Shown piece by piece: positions 17,331 to 25,810 of a stretch of DNA of 64,000 bases. The position numbers were made by a program, and so were the translations under genes. Location of the stretch: the NCBI GenBank assembly GCA_016719395.1, contig JADJZF010000015.1, positions 62,001-126,000 of the forward strand, given 5' to 3'. The notes beneath the pieces are model-generated. The model made no database searches and had not been told where the DNA came from. It worked only from the letters and a program-made list of their open reading frames with translations. This stretch comes from Candidatus Amarobacter glycogenicus. GTDB taxonomy: Bacteria; Chloroflexota; Dehalococcoidia; Tepidiformales; Tepidiformaceae. Every line of letters begins with the position of its first letter. Position 1 is the stretch's first letter.

Positions 17331-20300
17331 ATGGCAGTCAGCGGCCGGATATCGATTCCCAGGCTTTCACGGCGGACGATAGTCCGCGAGCGCCTGCTGT
17401 CGCGACTGCATGCGGGGATCGGCAACGGCGTCACCGTCCTTGAAGCCCCTGCTGGATACGGCAAGACCACCCTCCTCGCGCAGTTCGTCGGAGATGTGGA
17501 TTACGCCTGCAAGTGGCTCTCGCTCGATTCGACATCCGGCTCCCCTGAAATCCTCGCGCACCAACTCGGGGTCGCCTTGACCGGCAATCTCGATATCGAA
17601 CCGCCTGCGACCGCGGCCAAAGTGAGCGATCTTCAGGCGTACGTCGGCGCGGTCATGTCCCAGGCACTCGGCGACTCGGACCGTCCGGTTCTCTTGGTGA
17701 TCGACAACACCCATGAGCTCGCTGGAAAACCGGGAAGCGGCGAACTTGCTCGGCTGGCTCATCGTCTTCCTCCCCGAAGGCAACGAGGTGGTCCTCGCCG
17801 GCCGTGAGCGGCCGTTCCTCCCCGCTCTGAACGCCGGGATCGCTACCGGCGAAATCGTTGTGCTCGAAGGCACGGATCTCGGCTTCACGCTCGAAGAAGT
17901 GCGTATGGCGGCCGCTGAGAGCGGCGCCAGCGCCGCGGCCACCGATGTCCTCGCCGCGACCGGCGGGTGGCCAGTCGGCGTCATGGCGGCGCTCTCCGGG
18001 GGGGCTTCGCCTGACGGCCCGGGGGCAGTCGCCTTCGAAGCGTACTTGAAGTGTGAGGTTTGGGAGCACGTCCCGGCGAACCTCCAGGTGGCGTTTCGCC
18101 GGCTGTCGCTGCAACCATCAATCAGCCGCGCCTGTGTCGAAGCTGCATTCGGCCCGGCAATGTGGCGCTCAATGACCGCATGGCTCTCCTCGCGCGATTT
18201 CCTTTGCGAGCAGCTCTCTCCGGTGGAGTTCCGGCTAAATCCGCTCCTCCGCCAGTTCATCATCAGCGAGTTTGACGAACTCGATCCGGACGGATACGCC
18301 GAAACGTTCCAGGCCGTCGTCGACGAGATGGTGATGGCCGGGAACATCGCCGAGGCGATCGAGTTCACACGCTCGGGCGGGAACGAGGCCCAGCTTGCCG
18401 TGCTCCTCGAAGAGTACAGCCCCCGCCTGCTCATCCAGGGGAGCTTCACGTTGCTTCGGCGCGCTTTCGATTGCATCAGCGAGCCGACGCTGCGGCGGCG
18501 TCCGTTGCTCCGCGGAATGGCTTCGCGGTTGCTGGCTCACACCGGCGATCCCGAGGACGCGATGCGGCGCGCCAATACCATGCTGCAGGATTCACGCACG
18601 CCAGTGGCGCCTCAGGCGCACGCGTTACTAGCGAGGGTCCGCGCCTTACGGTTGTTGGGCCGCCTGGAAGATGCCCGTGCTACCGCCCTGCAACTCTCCG
18701 AACTCGAACCACAACTTGAACCCGAGTTCCTGGCCGAGGTGCGCTATCACCTGGCCGAATTCGAACTGTCTGTCACACGTGACTTCGTCAAGGCCGAAGC
18801 CCTCCTTCGCATGGTCATCGATGATTGCGAACGGCGCGGCGTCGAGCCGCTGGGCCTCCTTGCCCGTTCAACACTCGGGCAGTCGCTCGCCATGCGAGGC
18901 GATGCGCCGGCAGCCGTGACCGTGCTGACGCGCGCCGCGCAGGGATGGCGCTCGCTCGGGCGCTCTTCCAACCTCGGCTGGGTGCTGAACAACCTGGGCA
19001 TGGCCCATGTCCAGGCCGGCGACTTCACAAGCGCCTCGACCGTGCTTCAAGAAGCCGTGGAGGAAGGCGAAAACTGCGCCAACCAGCGCAACGTCGCCTA
19101 CGCTACCGCCTCCCTCGGTGATGCCGAACTCGCCCTTGGCCACTTCGAGACCGCCAAGCGGCACTACGAGGAAGCTATCCGCATCTGCGCGACTGACGCC
19201 CTGGACGAGTCACTGGCCGCGCTGTCCATCGCAGGTCTCTCGGCCGCCCTCCTCGGCACCGGAGACATCAGCCAGGCGGACTTCTTCTCGCGCCGGGCGC
19301 TGCTCGTCGCGGTGAGTTCGGCCAACTCCTACGAGATCGCGATGTGCAAATTGCAACAGGCCGCTGTCGAGGTCGCTGCCGGGAACCATGTGGTGAGCGT
19401 CAGCGAGGCCGCCGAAGCAGTTGAGCGATTCTCCCAGATGGAAGTCCTGCCGATGGTCGCCACCGCGGAATACCGCGTGGCGATGGCGAGCTTCAAGGCC
19501 GGGAAGCGCAACGAAGCCGAAGACGCGCTTGGCCGTGCCGCCGTCGCCCTGAAGGAGCCATGGATGGTCGGCTCGCTCGTGCCACTCGTGCGCGAAAATC
19601 CGATGTTCGCCCAGTGGGCGGCCACCCGAAAATCCGCCGGAGCCGCGTTCCGTGACCTCCTGGAGCGGCATTCCTTCGAATCTGCCCGCATCGCCGCCGA
19701 AACCCCCGACGGCGCCCGGAGCCGCTTCCCGCTGGTGCGCGCCCACAGTTTCGGACGTGTCGTAGTCGAGGTTGGCGGCCGCGAACTCTGCGACGAGGAT
19801 TGGGCGAGCGCCCGTGCCAAGGAGATGTTCTTCCTCCTTTTGTCGAGCCGCGATGGCATTCGCAAGGAAGAAGCAGTCGAACAGCTCTACCCTGAGCTTC
19901 CCCGCGAAAAGACCAACAGCGCCTTCCATTCCAACCTCTATCGCGTCCGTCGTGCCCTCTACAAGACGTGCGTCGTTGCCGACGACGATGGCATCTACCG
20001 GTTGAACCCCGAGGGCGTGTTCGAATGGGACGTCGATGAGTTCGAACGCGCCATCGAACAGGCCCGCAGCGCTCCATCCGGGTCAAAGGAGAGGGCCGTC
20101 TCCCTCCAGCAGGGCCCTCGAGCTGTACGCCGGTCCGTTTGCGTCGGCATTCCAGTCCGAATGGGCAGCGGCAATGCGCGAACGCCTCGAAGGCGATGCC
20201 CACGAGTCCCTCGCCACCCTGGCGGGCTACTTCGCCGGCCGCGAGGATTTCGACTCCGCGGCGCTCTGCATGGAACGCGTGCTGAGGGCCAACCGCTACA

Positions 20301-20473
20301 ACGAAGAGGCCGCCTATCTGCTGGCGCGTTATCGAAGCCGGGCCGGAGAAGCGGTCCAGGCGTTGAAGTTCATCGACGATTTCAGCTCGAGCTATCTGGA
20401 TGAGTTTGGCGAGCGTCCGCCCGTCCGTTTTGGCGAGCTCCGGGCAGCTATCGCGGCCGGGGTGGCTGTCTAG
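17331..20473 (+). CDS. Large transcriptional regulator: P-loop ATPase + TPR-like repeats + BTAD domain (two frame breaks)
   Basis: About 1046 codons after repair. N-terminus: MalT/LuxR-type STAND ATPase (Walker A EAPAGYGKTTLLAQF, VLLVIDNTHEL as Walker B). Middle: long helical TPR-like array, for example GWVLNNLGMAHVQAGDFTSA. C-terminus: a winged-helix segment (AKEMFFLLLSSRDGIRKEEAVEQLYPE) and a BTAD domain (FEWDVDEFERAIEQA...ELYAGPFASAF...W). The frame is lost near 17725 (removing one G gives THELLENREAANLLGW) and near 20120 (GGG to GG gives LQQALELYAGPF). Such proteins are ligand-responsive activators of the SARP/AfsR/MalT class. It sits directly upstream of a 28-codon secreted peptide. Confidence 0.85.
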
Positions 20474-20549
20474 ACAGACTCGCGAGAGTTTCGCGAGAAC
20501 CCGGGGCCTACTCTCCGCGCAGTTGAAACACTGCTGGAGGGACTCCGCC

Positions 20550-20636
20550 ATGACTCGTCTTCTTTCCTCACTCGTCGCCGTTGCCGCACTCGCCACCATC
20601 GCCCTTGCCGGCGCCGCGCCGTTCCAGTCCTGGTAG
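20550..20636 (+). CDS. 28-residue secreted mini-peptide (signal peptide plus ~8 residues)
   Basis: ATG with an upstream GGAGG at good spacing. The product is a complete signal peptide: MTR, a hydrophobic core LLSSLVAVAALATIA, and an ALA cleavage motif. A predicted mature tail of only GAAPFQSW follows. It starts 77 bases after the stop of the large BTAD regulator and is followed by a short hairpin and a DUF5317-like membrane protein. The codon use and the SD argue that it is real despite its size. It could be a peptide signal sensed by the regulator, or a leader peptide controlling the next gene. I know of no family. Confidence 0.6.
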   Translation: MTRLLSSLVAVAALATIALAGAAPFQSW

Positions 20637-20678
20637 GCAAAAAGCCGGCCATGTTGCCGGTTGGTCAAACACCCCGAA

Positions 20679-20712
20679 GAATCGCCCGCATGGCAAGCCG
20701 CGCGGGCGATTC
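20679..20712. promoter_or_regulatory. 11-bp hairpin with the downstream ATG in its loop
   Basis: Perfect arms GAATCGCCCGC and GCGGGCGATTC flank a 12-nt loop that contains ATG 20690, a candidate start of the DUF5317-like gene. It could be a transcription terminator after the mini-peptide, or an RNA switch that controls start-codon access. Confidence 0.5.
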
Positions 20713-21235
20713 AGTTGTCCTGGCGATCGCTGCCCTCATCTTCGTCGCTCAACAGGTAGCGATCAGCAATCTCGGAACTGATGGTTCGAGCGGGATCTTC
20801 CGGCAGGTGCTGTTCTTCACCACCACCGTGGCACTCGCTCTGTTCGCCCTGAAGCTGAGACGGTACTGGGGCGCCTGGCTCGTCGCACTCGGCATCCTTC
20901 TCAACCTCGTCCCGATGGCAGCCCACCGCGGCTCCATGCCGATCGACTACGCGGTCATCGAACGGTCGGGCGCCTTTCCGGAAGTCACGCGCGACGACAT
21001 CGGCCGGCAGACGAACCACGGCAAAGACATCGTCCTGGAGCGAGACGACATCCACTTCTTCGCACTCTCCGATCGCTATGTGATCACGCTTCCGGTGTAC
21101 GGGCCTAACCTCTCCTCGCTCGGCGATTTCGTGCTTTCTGCCGGGCTCGGCGCGGTCGTAACCCAGGCGGTGGCTATGGCCGTCGTAACCGGCCGACGCG
21201 CGCCCCAGTCAGGCGAGGCGACCGCTTCGCGCTGA
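20690..21235 (+). CDS. DUF5317-like membrane protein
   Basis: 181 residues from ATG 20690; ATG 20651 is the alternative, adding 13 residues. Transmembrane helices at the N-terminus (VVLAIAALIFVAQQVAIS; VLFFTTTVALALFAL; WLVALGILLNLVPMAAH) are followed by GSMPIDYAVIERSG, a soluble loop, then LPVYGPNLSSLGDFVLSAGLGAVV. The NLVPMAAHRGSMPI and LSSLGDFVLSAG segments match the DUF5317 pattern as I remember it. Function of the family is unknown. The 5' end lies inside a hairpin and follows the secreted mini-peptide, so it is probably part of the same transcript. Confidence 0.65.
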   Translation: MASRAGDSVVLAIAALIFVAQQVAISNLGTDGSSGIFRQVLFFTTTVALALFALKLRRYWGAWLVALGILLNLVPMAAHRGSMPIDYAVIERSGAFPEVTRDDIGRQTNHGKDIVLERDDIHFFALSDRYVITLPVYGPNLSSLGDFVLSAGLGAVVTQAVAMAVVTGRRAPQSGEATASR

Positions 21236-21292
21236 GGACGGCCTGGCCGTGGTAGGCTCTTGGCCATTCTGAGAACCCCGGAGCAGGGATCA

Positions 21293-22303
21293 GTGCGCAT
21301 CATCATCTACGGCGCCGGCGGCATCGGCGGTGGCATCGGCGCAAGGCTCGCCCTTGCTGGACACGAGGTCGTGCTGATCTGCCGCGGCCAACACCTTCAA
21401 GCGATCAACTCCCGCGGGCTCCTGCTGAAGGCGCCCGACGGCGAGTTTCGGGTGGCGGCCGCAGCCGTGGGTCACCCGCGAGAGCTCGATTGGCGCGAAG
21501 GTGACGTCGTGCTCCTCGCCATGAAGACACAGGACACCGAGACGGCTCTGCGCGACCTGGAGCAGGCCGCAGGGACGGCTGTTCCCGTCTTCTGCGCCCA
21601 GAACGGCGTCGAGAACGAACGCCTGGCGAGCCGCCGATTCGAAAACGTCTACGCCACGCTGGTCGCGATGCCTGCGACTTTCCTCGTTCCGGGCGAAGTC
21701 ATCGCGTCGGCCGCTCCGCTGAGCGGCTGCCTGCACTCGGGGCGTTACCCGGGCGGCTCCGATGTGACCGTGGCAGAGGTGTGTGGCGCCCTGGCCAGTT
21801 CGCACTTCCACGCCCAACCGAGTACCGATGCCATGGCCCTGAAGTACCGGAAACTCATCCTCAATCTGGGGAATGGTGTCGAGGTCATCGTTGGCCGGAG
21901 CGCATGGTCGGCCGGGGGCGAACTCGGCGAGTTCGTCGAGCACGTCCGCGAGGAGGCTCTCGAGTGCTATCAGGCGGCCGGCATAGTCCCAGTCTCGTCG
22001 GCGGAGTATGCGGAACGGGTGACGAGCCACTACCGCGCACAGGACGTCGGCGGCGAGTCCCGTTCGGCCAGTTCGACTCTCCAGAGCATCCTCCGGGGCC
22101 ACGAAACGACCGAGGTCGACTATCTCAACGGGGAGATCGAGTTGATCGGGCATCTCCACGGCGTCCCGACTCCGTACAACTCGGTCGTTCGCGAAGTCGC
22201 AACGCGGATGGCGGCCGCACGGGCCCAGCCGGGGTCGGTGACACTGGAAGAACTCCGGGCCATGGTGGCCGCCACGGTCAATCGACGAGCAGCCCGGCCC
22301 TGA
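21293..22303 (+). CDS. Ketopantoate reductase family (ApbA/PanE-like) oxidoreductase
   Basis: 336 residues from a GTG with GGAGCAGG upstream; the first strand RIIIYGAGGIGGGIGARLALAGHEVVLICRG is the NADP-binding Rossmann fold with GxGxxG. DVVLLAMKTQDTETAL and VFCAQNGVENERL are typical of the family. The C-terminal helical domain has KYRKLILNLGNG and STLQSILRGHETTEVDYLNGEI, with the Lys and the TEVDYLNG motif used for ketopantoate binding. It may reduce 2-dehydropantoate to pantoate for CoA synthesis, but the family is broad and the specificity is not shown. Its 3' end overlaps the convergent methyltransferase by 26 bases. Confidence 0.88.
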   Translation: MRIIIYGAGGIGGGIGARLALAGHEVVLICRGQHLQAINSRGLLLKAPDGEFRVAAAAVGHPRELDWREGDVVLLAMKTQDTETALRDLEQAAGTAVPVFCAQNGVENERLASRRFENVYATLVAMPATFLVPGEVIASAAPLSGCLHSGRYPGGSDVTVAEVCGALASSHFHAQPSTDAMALKYRKLILNLGNGVEVIVGRSAWSAGGELGEFVEHVREEALECYQAAGIVPVSSAEYAERVTSHYRAQDVGGESRSASSTLQSILRGHETTEVDYLNGEIELIGHLHGVPTPYNSVVREVATRMAAARAQPGSVTLEELRAMVAATVNRRAARP

Positions 22304-23822
22304 GCAGTTGCTCGAGTGCCTCATCGACGAGCCTGGCGAGTTGTTCCGGCCCCAGATCGCCACGGCCACTGGCGGCCGGCATGTCGGCAGAGTCCGCGGC
22401 CGCGATGGACCCCATCGCGGCCGCCAGAGCGTCGCGATCACGCGAGCCATCAACGAGCGGCAACATTCGGCAGATGAACGGGTCCAGCACCACGCTGTTG
22501 TGGAACGGCACGGGCACGTCACGCTTCCCCGCTTGGGCTGCCATCCGGGCCGGGAGGAATGCCTCGGCTCGCTCGGGGACAGCCATCCCCACCGGCGGCG
22601 CCCAGGACCGAAACTCGACTGCATCGAGCGCGTAAAGCGACAGCAGGATCGCCGGCAGGTCTTCCGCCGCCACGCCATCGTCCCCGCTTAGGAGCGCGCT
22701 GAGTTCCGCGAAACTCGGGGCGGCCGGCTCCGCGGCGTCAAGGGCCTCGATGACTGCCGTGACGCGCGGGTCGCTCACGCGCGCCACGAGCCCCCCGGTC
22801 TTCGGGATCAGCCATGGCGGTTCGGCGTTCCGCGCGAGCCGAGCCCGAAAAGACAGCGACCGTATGGCTTCTTCAGAGATATGACGCTCCAGTGCCACAT
22901 CGTCGCGGCACACCAGCGACTTCCGGAACATCCGGTTTACGACGAAGTCGCGGTACTGCTCGAGCGCCACCTGGTTTGGCGAGATGCGGTTCAAGTCCGC
23001 TGCAATCGCCTCGGGTAGATCCCGCACCAGCATCGTGTGGAAGGCCGCATCGCCGAGGTACTGGAGTCCCCGGGCTCTGGCGGCGTCCACGAACTCGTGG
23101 AGGTAGAACCCCTTCCCAAGGTCTTCGAGGTGCTCGTGCATGAGGTAGGAGGGTGGCGCACCGTCGAGCAGTTCCTTCTCGCGCTTGAGCATTCGGTGGT
23201 AAATGCCAAGCACCTCGTCGCTTTCGGCAAAAGTGCCGGAGGACTCAACAAGGAACTTCAAGAGCGCCCCCGCCTGGTCCGTCCGCTCTCCGGGCTCCGG
23301 GAAGTGTCGGGAGTGAAAGCGAAGCATCTCGCCCACCGGGGCGCGCATGTGGAAGCCGGGGAGGGTGTTGTAGCTGATGAACGCAATCCCTTGCGGCGTC
23401 AGCAGGCGGCGGCACGCGGCAAGGATCGCTTGTTGAACATCCGGCGCGACCCACGAGAAGACACCATGGCAGACGATGTAGTCGAACTCGCGTTGCCACT
23501 CGACCGCTTCGCGGACGTCCGTTGTGGCCAATTCGACGTTGGTGATCCCGTATTCCGCAAGCGCCTTGCGTCCCAGCGCGATCTGGCGCCCCGAAGGGTC
23601 GATGCCCACGAACTCGCATCCGGGAAGCGAGTAGGCCATCGCCAGAAGGTTCATACCGGTCGCGCAGCCGATTTCGAGCACGCGGCAGCGCTCGATCGGG
23701 GCGGGAGTCATGCCGAAGAGGCGGCCGACGGTCGCCAGGTGCTCGGGGTGGCTGCCGACGACGAGTCCGCCCTCGTAGGGCATCTCGTCATAACTGGCGT
23801 GGGCGGCAGCCGTGACCATCAA
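22278..23822 (-). CDS. SAM-dependent methyltransferase with a methyltransferase regulatory domain
   Basis: 514 residues. The N-terminal class I methyltransferase has motif I VLEIGCATGMNLLAMA (residues 47-62), an acidic strand FVGIDPSGRQIALGRKAL and DYIVCHGVFSWV. The rest (about residue 200 onward, LGKGFYLHEFVDAARARGLQYLGDA) is the regulatory domain found in a set of uncharacterised methyltransferases, followed by a C-terminal winged-helix-like tail. The regulatory domain usually makes such proteins about 500 residues, matching here. The substrate is unknown. It stands alone, divergent from the DUF4332 gene. Confidence 0.85.
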   Translation of the reverse strand: MMVTAAAHASYDEMPYEGGLVVGSHPEHLATVGRLFGMTPAPIERCRVLEIGCATGMNLLAMAYSLPGCEFVGIDPSGRQIALGRKALAEYGITNVELATTDVREAVEWQREFDYIVCHGVFSWVAPDVQQAILAACRRLLTPQGIAFISYNTLPGFHMRAPVGEMLRFHSRHFPEPGERTDQAGALLKFLVESSGTFAESDEVLGIYHRMLKREKELLDGAPPSYLMHEHLEDLGKGFYLHEFVDAARARGLQYLGDAAFHTMLVRDLPEAIAADLNRISPNQVALEQYRDFVVNRMFRKSLVCRDDVALERHISEEAIRSLSFRARLARNAEPPWLIPKTGGLVARVSDPRVTAVIEALDAAEPAAPSFAELSALLSGDDGVAAEDLPAILLSLYALDAVEFRSWAPPVGMAVPERAEAFLPARMAAQAGKRDVPVPFHNSVVLDPFICRMLPLVDGSRDRDALAAAMGSIAAADSADMPAASGRGDLGPEQLARLVDEALEQLLRAGLLVD

Positions 23823-23957
23823 CGCCCATTCTGAGGCGCGGAGCTCCCGCGTCGCAATCTGGCCCGGTCGTCGGGGAGGGGGCTTTCTCGGCGACTATCT
23901 GGGGTTAGAATGTGCTCGCATCGCCGGTCCCCGCTGGCGGTGGCGAAGGAGGTAAAG

Positions 23958-24362
23958 ATGACGAAGATCATCGAGATCGAAGGAATCGGCGAAAAGTACG
24001 CCGCGGCGCTCGAAGGCGCTGGTGTTGCCACCGTCGAGGCGTTGCTCGACACAGCCGGCTCGGCTTCGGGTCGCCAGGCACTCGCCGAAAAGACGGGCGT
24101 CACCCCCCAGCGCGTGCTCGAGTGGGTCAACCGCGCCGACCTCATGCGAATCAAGGGTGTCGGTTCGGAGTATTCCGACCTGCTCGAAGCAGCCGGCGTC
24201 GACACAGTGAAGGAACTTGCCACCCGTCGCCCCGACAACCTCCACGCAAAGCTGGAGGAGGTGAACACGGCGAAGAGCCTCGTCCGTCGAACGCCGACCG
24301 CCGCCGAAGTGGAGAAGTGGGTCGCAGAGGCGAAGACACTCCCTCAGAAGGTCACGCACTAG
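23958..24362 (+). CDS. DUF4332 helix-hairpin-helix protein
   Basis: 134 residues, ATG after a strong SD (GAAGGAGGTAAAG). Two helix-hairpin-helix units can be seen: IEIEGIGEKYAAALEGAGV at the N-terminus and LMRIKGVGSEYSDLLEAAGV at residues 56-75. Each has the G-I/V-G hairpin used in non-specific DNA or protein contacts. This is the DUF4332 layout. Function is unknown. TTAGAAT near 23905 is a plausible -10 element. A 56-residue gene follows 13 bases later. Confidence 0.85.
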   Translation: MTKIIEIEGIGEKYAAALEGAGVATVEALLDTAGSASGRQALAEKTGVTPQRVLEWVNRADLMRIKGVGSEYSDLLEAAGVDTVKELATRRPDNLHAKLEEVNTAKSLVRRTPTAAEVEKWVAEAKTLPQKVTH

Positions 24363-24375
24363 CCCGGGAGGACTC

Positions 24376-24546
24376 ATGGAAGACCAGATAGCGAAAGTTA
24401 TCGCCGAAAAAGCCGGGATCGATCCCGTCGCTGCCCAGAAGGCGGCTGCGGCCGTCATCGGGTTCATCAAAGAGAACCCTGACAAGATTACGGCCCTTCT
24501 CGGAGGGCCGAAAGCTGGGATCGTCTCCAGGCTTTTCGGGAAGTAA
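24376..24546 (+). CDS. 56-residue helical protein, unknown function
   Basis: ATG preceded by GGGAGG. The sequence begins MEDQIAKVIAEKAGIDPVAA, then a helix QKAAAAVIGFIKENPDKITALL, and ends GIVSRLFGK. The pattern of a short amphipathic helix, an alanine-rich helix and KENPDKI recalls small DUF2780/DUF937-like proteins, but I cannot assign it firmly. Co-transcribed with the DUF4332 gene and followed by a strong terminator, so the two form a closed bicistron. Confidence 0.75.
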   Translation: MEDQIAKVIAEKAGIDPVAAQKAAAAVIGFIKENPDKITALLGGPKAGIVSRLFGK

Positions 24547-24564
24547 CTCCCGAACACTTCCACT

Positions 24565-24593
24565 GAGTGCCCGCCGGGCCCCGGCGGGCACTC
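24565..24593 (+). terminator. Terminator after the DUF4332 pair
   Basis: Perfect 13-bp stem (GAGTGCCCGCCGG) with a 3-nt loop, followed by CCCTTTC. It closes the two-gene unit. Confidence 0.8.
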
Positions 24594-24623
24594 CCCTTTC
24601 TGGTGCCGGCGAAGGAGTTCCGA

Positions 24624-25502
24624 ATGCCCGTTCGAGAGGACTTTCTCGCGAGCAGCGACTGGCTGGCCGGCCATCTCGATGATGAGCACCTCCGGGTGCT
24701 CGATTGCACGGTATTCCTGAGGGCCAGACCAGAGGGTGGCCCCGGCTACCTTGTGGAGACCGGCGAAGCGGAATGGCTCGGGGGCCATATCCCCGGTTCG
24801 ATTTACGCCGACCTCCACAACGACTTGAGCGACAGGTCGAGCGCCCTTCGGTTCATGATGCCCCCGGCTGCCCAGTTCGAGACGGCGATGGGTAGCTATG
24901 GCGTGGGAAACGACTCGAAGGTCGTGCTCTACGACAGGGCCGGGAACATGTGGGCCGCACGCGTTTGGTGGATGCTGCGGGCCTTCGGATTTGATAACGC
25001 GCGAGTCCTCGATGGGGGCTGGAAGCGCTGGACGGACGACGGGCATCCAGTGGAGACCGGGCCAGTCGGACGCGCACCAGGCAGATTTACGGTCGTTCCT
25101 CGGCCCAGGTTGATCGCCAGCCGGGATGAGGTCCTCGAGCTTGTGCGTTCGGGAGACGCCTGCATCGTGAATGCCCTCAACGGCGCGCAGTTCCGGGGTG
25201 AGGTCGCGCCCTATGGCCGACCGGGCCGAATCGCTGGCAGCGTCCACGTCCCTGCAATCGGCGATGCCGGGGTGGTGGACCATCGGACCCAGACTTTCGG
25301 CAGCGTCGAGGAGATCCTTGCCCGCTTCATTGAGGCAGGGGCCGAACCCGACCGGCGGTTGATCGCCTACTGCGGTGGTGGGATCGCGGCCAGCAGTACA
25401 GCATTCGCCGCGGTCATGGCGGGCTTCCGCGATGTGGCGGTCTACGACGCTTCGCTATCCGAATGGGCGGCCGACCCAACCCTGCCTATGGAGACCGGCT
25501 GA
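24624..25502 (+). CDS. Sulfurtransferase (thiosulfate/3-mercaptopyruvate type, two rhodanese domains)
   Basis: 292 residues, ATG with a GAAGGAG SD. The N-terminal inactive rhodanese domain has LRVLDCTVFLR and HIPGSIYADLHNDLSD; the C-terminal domain has RIAGSVHVPAIG and the active-site loop YCGGGIAASS, with the catalytic Cys near residue 250. Length and order match SseA-type enzymes, which move sulfane sulfur to cyanide or thiols. It opens the cluster of redox and cofactor genes up to 36.7 kb, where sulfur transfer could feed molybdopterin or Fe-S biogenesis; that link is inference. Confidence 0.9.
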   Translation: MPVREDFLASSDWLAGHLDDEHLRVLDCTVFLRARPEGGPGYLVETGEAEWLGGHIPGSIYADLHNDLSDRSSALRFMMPPAAQFETAMGSYGVGNDSKVVLYDRAGNMWAARVWWMLRAFGFDNARVLDGGWKRWTDDGHPVETGPVGRAPGRFTVVPRPRLIASRDEVLELVRSGDACIVNALNGAQFRGEVAPYGRPGRIAGSVHVPAIGDAGVVDHRTQTFGSVEEILARFIEAGAEPDRRLIAYCGGGIAASSTAFAAVMAGFRDVAVYDASLSEWAADPTLPMETG

Positions 25503-25593
25503 ACCGGCAGATAGCGGCCCGACGAGGTGGATATCACCTTCAGTGTGACTTTTGTTCACTCCGGGACGGCCAGAGAGGGTGATCCTTGCTGCC

Positions 25594-25809
25594 ATGGCAA
25601 CGCAGGAACTCGATAACCGCGGGTTGTCTCCGCCCGAGCCGATGGTCCGCATCCTCGAAGCCATCGGCTCACTGGGACGAGAGGACAGTCTGCGCGTCTT
25701 CATGGATCGTGAGCCGCTCCTCCTTTACCCGGAACTTGAGCGCAGAGGCTTCGTCTGGGAGTTCGGCCAAGAGGCCGGCGAATCCATCCTGACCATCCGG
25801 CGGGCATGA
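25594..25809 (+). CDS. DUF2249 domain protein
   Basis: 71 residues from the ATG at 25594. The sequence fits DUF2249: a beta strand LDNRGLSPPEPMVRILEAI, then REDSLRVFMDREPLLLYPELERRGFVWEF, the last segment being the family's most conserved part. These small proteins resemble TusA/SirA folds and often sit in denitrification and nitric-oxide clusters. The stop is one base before the GTG of the heme-copper-oxidase-like gene, so the two are translationally linked. An imperfect GTGA-N7-TCAC palindrome at 25545-25559 lies just upstream. Confidence 0.85.
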   Translation: MATQELDNRGLSPPEPMVRILEAIGSLGREDSLRVFMDREPLLLYPELERRGFVWEFGQEAGESILTIRRA

Positions 25810-25810
25810 C

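Noticed and set aside
20641..20665. GCCGGC..GCCGG hairpin after the mini-peptide
   Set aside because: Only 5-6 bp stem without a U-run; too weak to call a terminator.
25545..25559. Second CRP site before the DUF2249 gene
   Set aside because: Half-sites GTGA and TCAC are 7 rather than 6 bases apart, so it is kept only as a weak remark, not as a feature.
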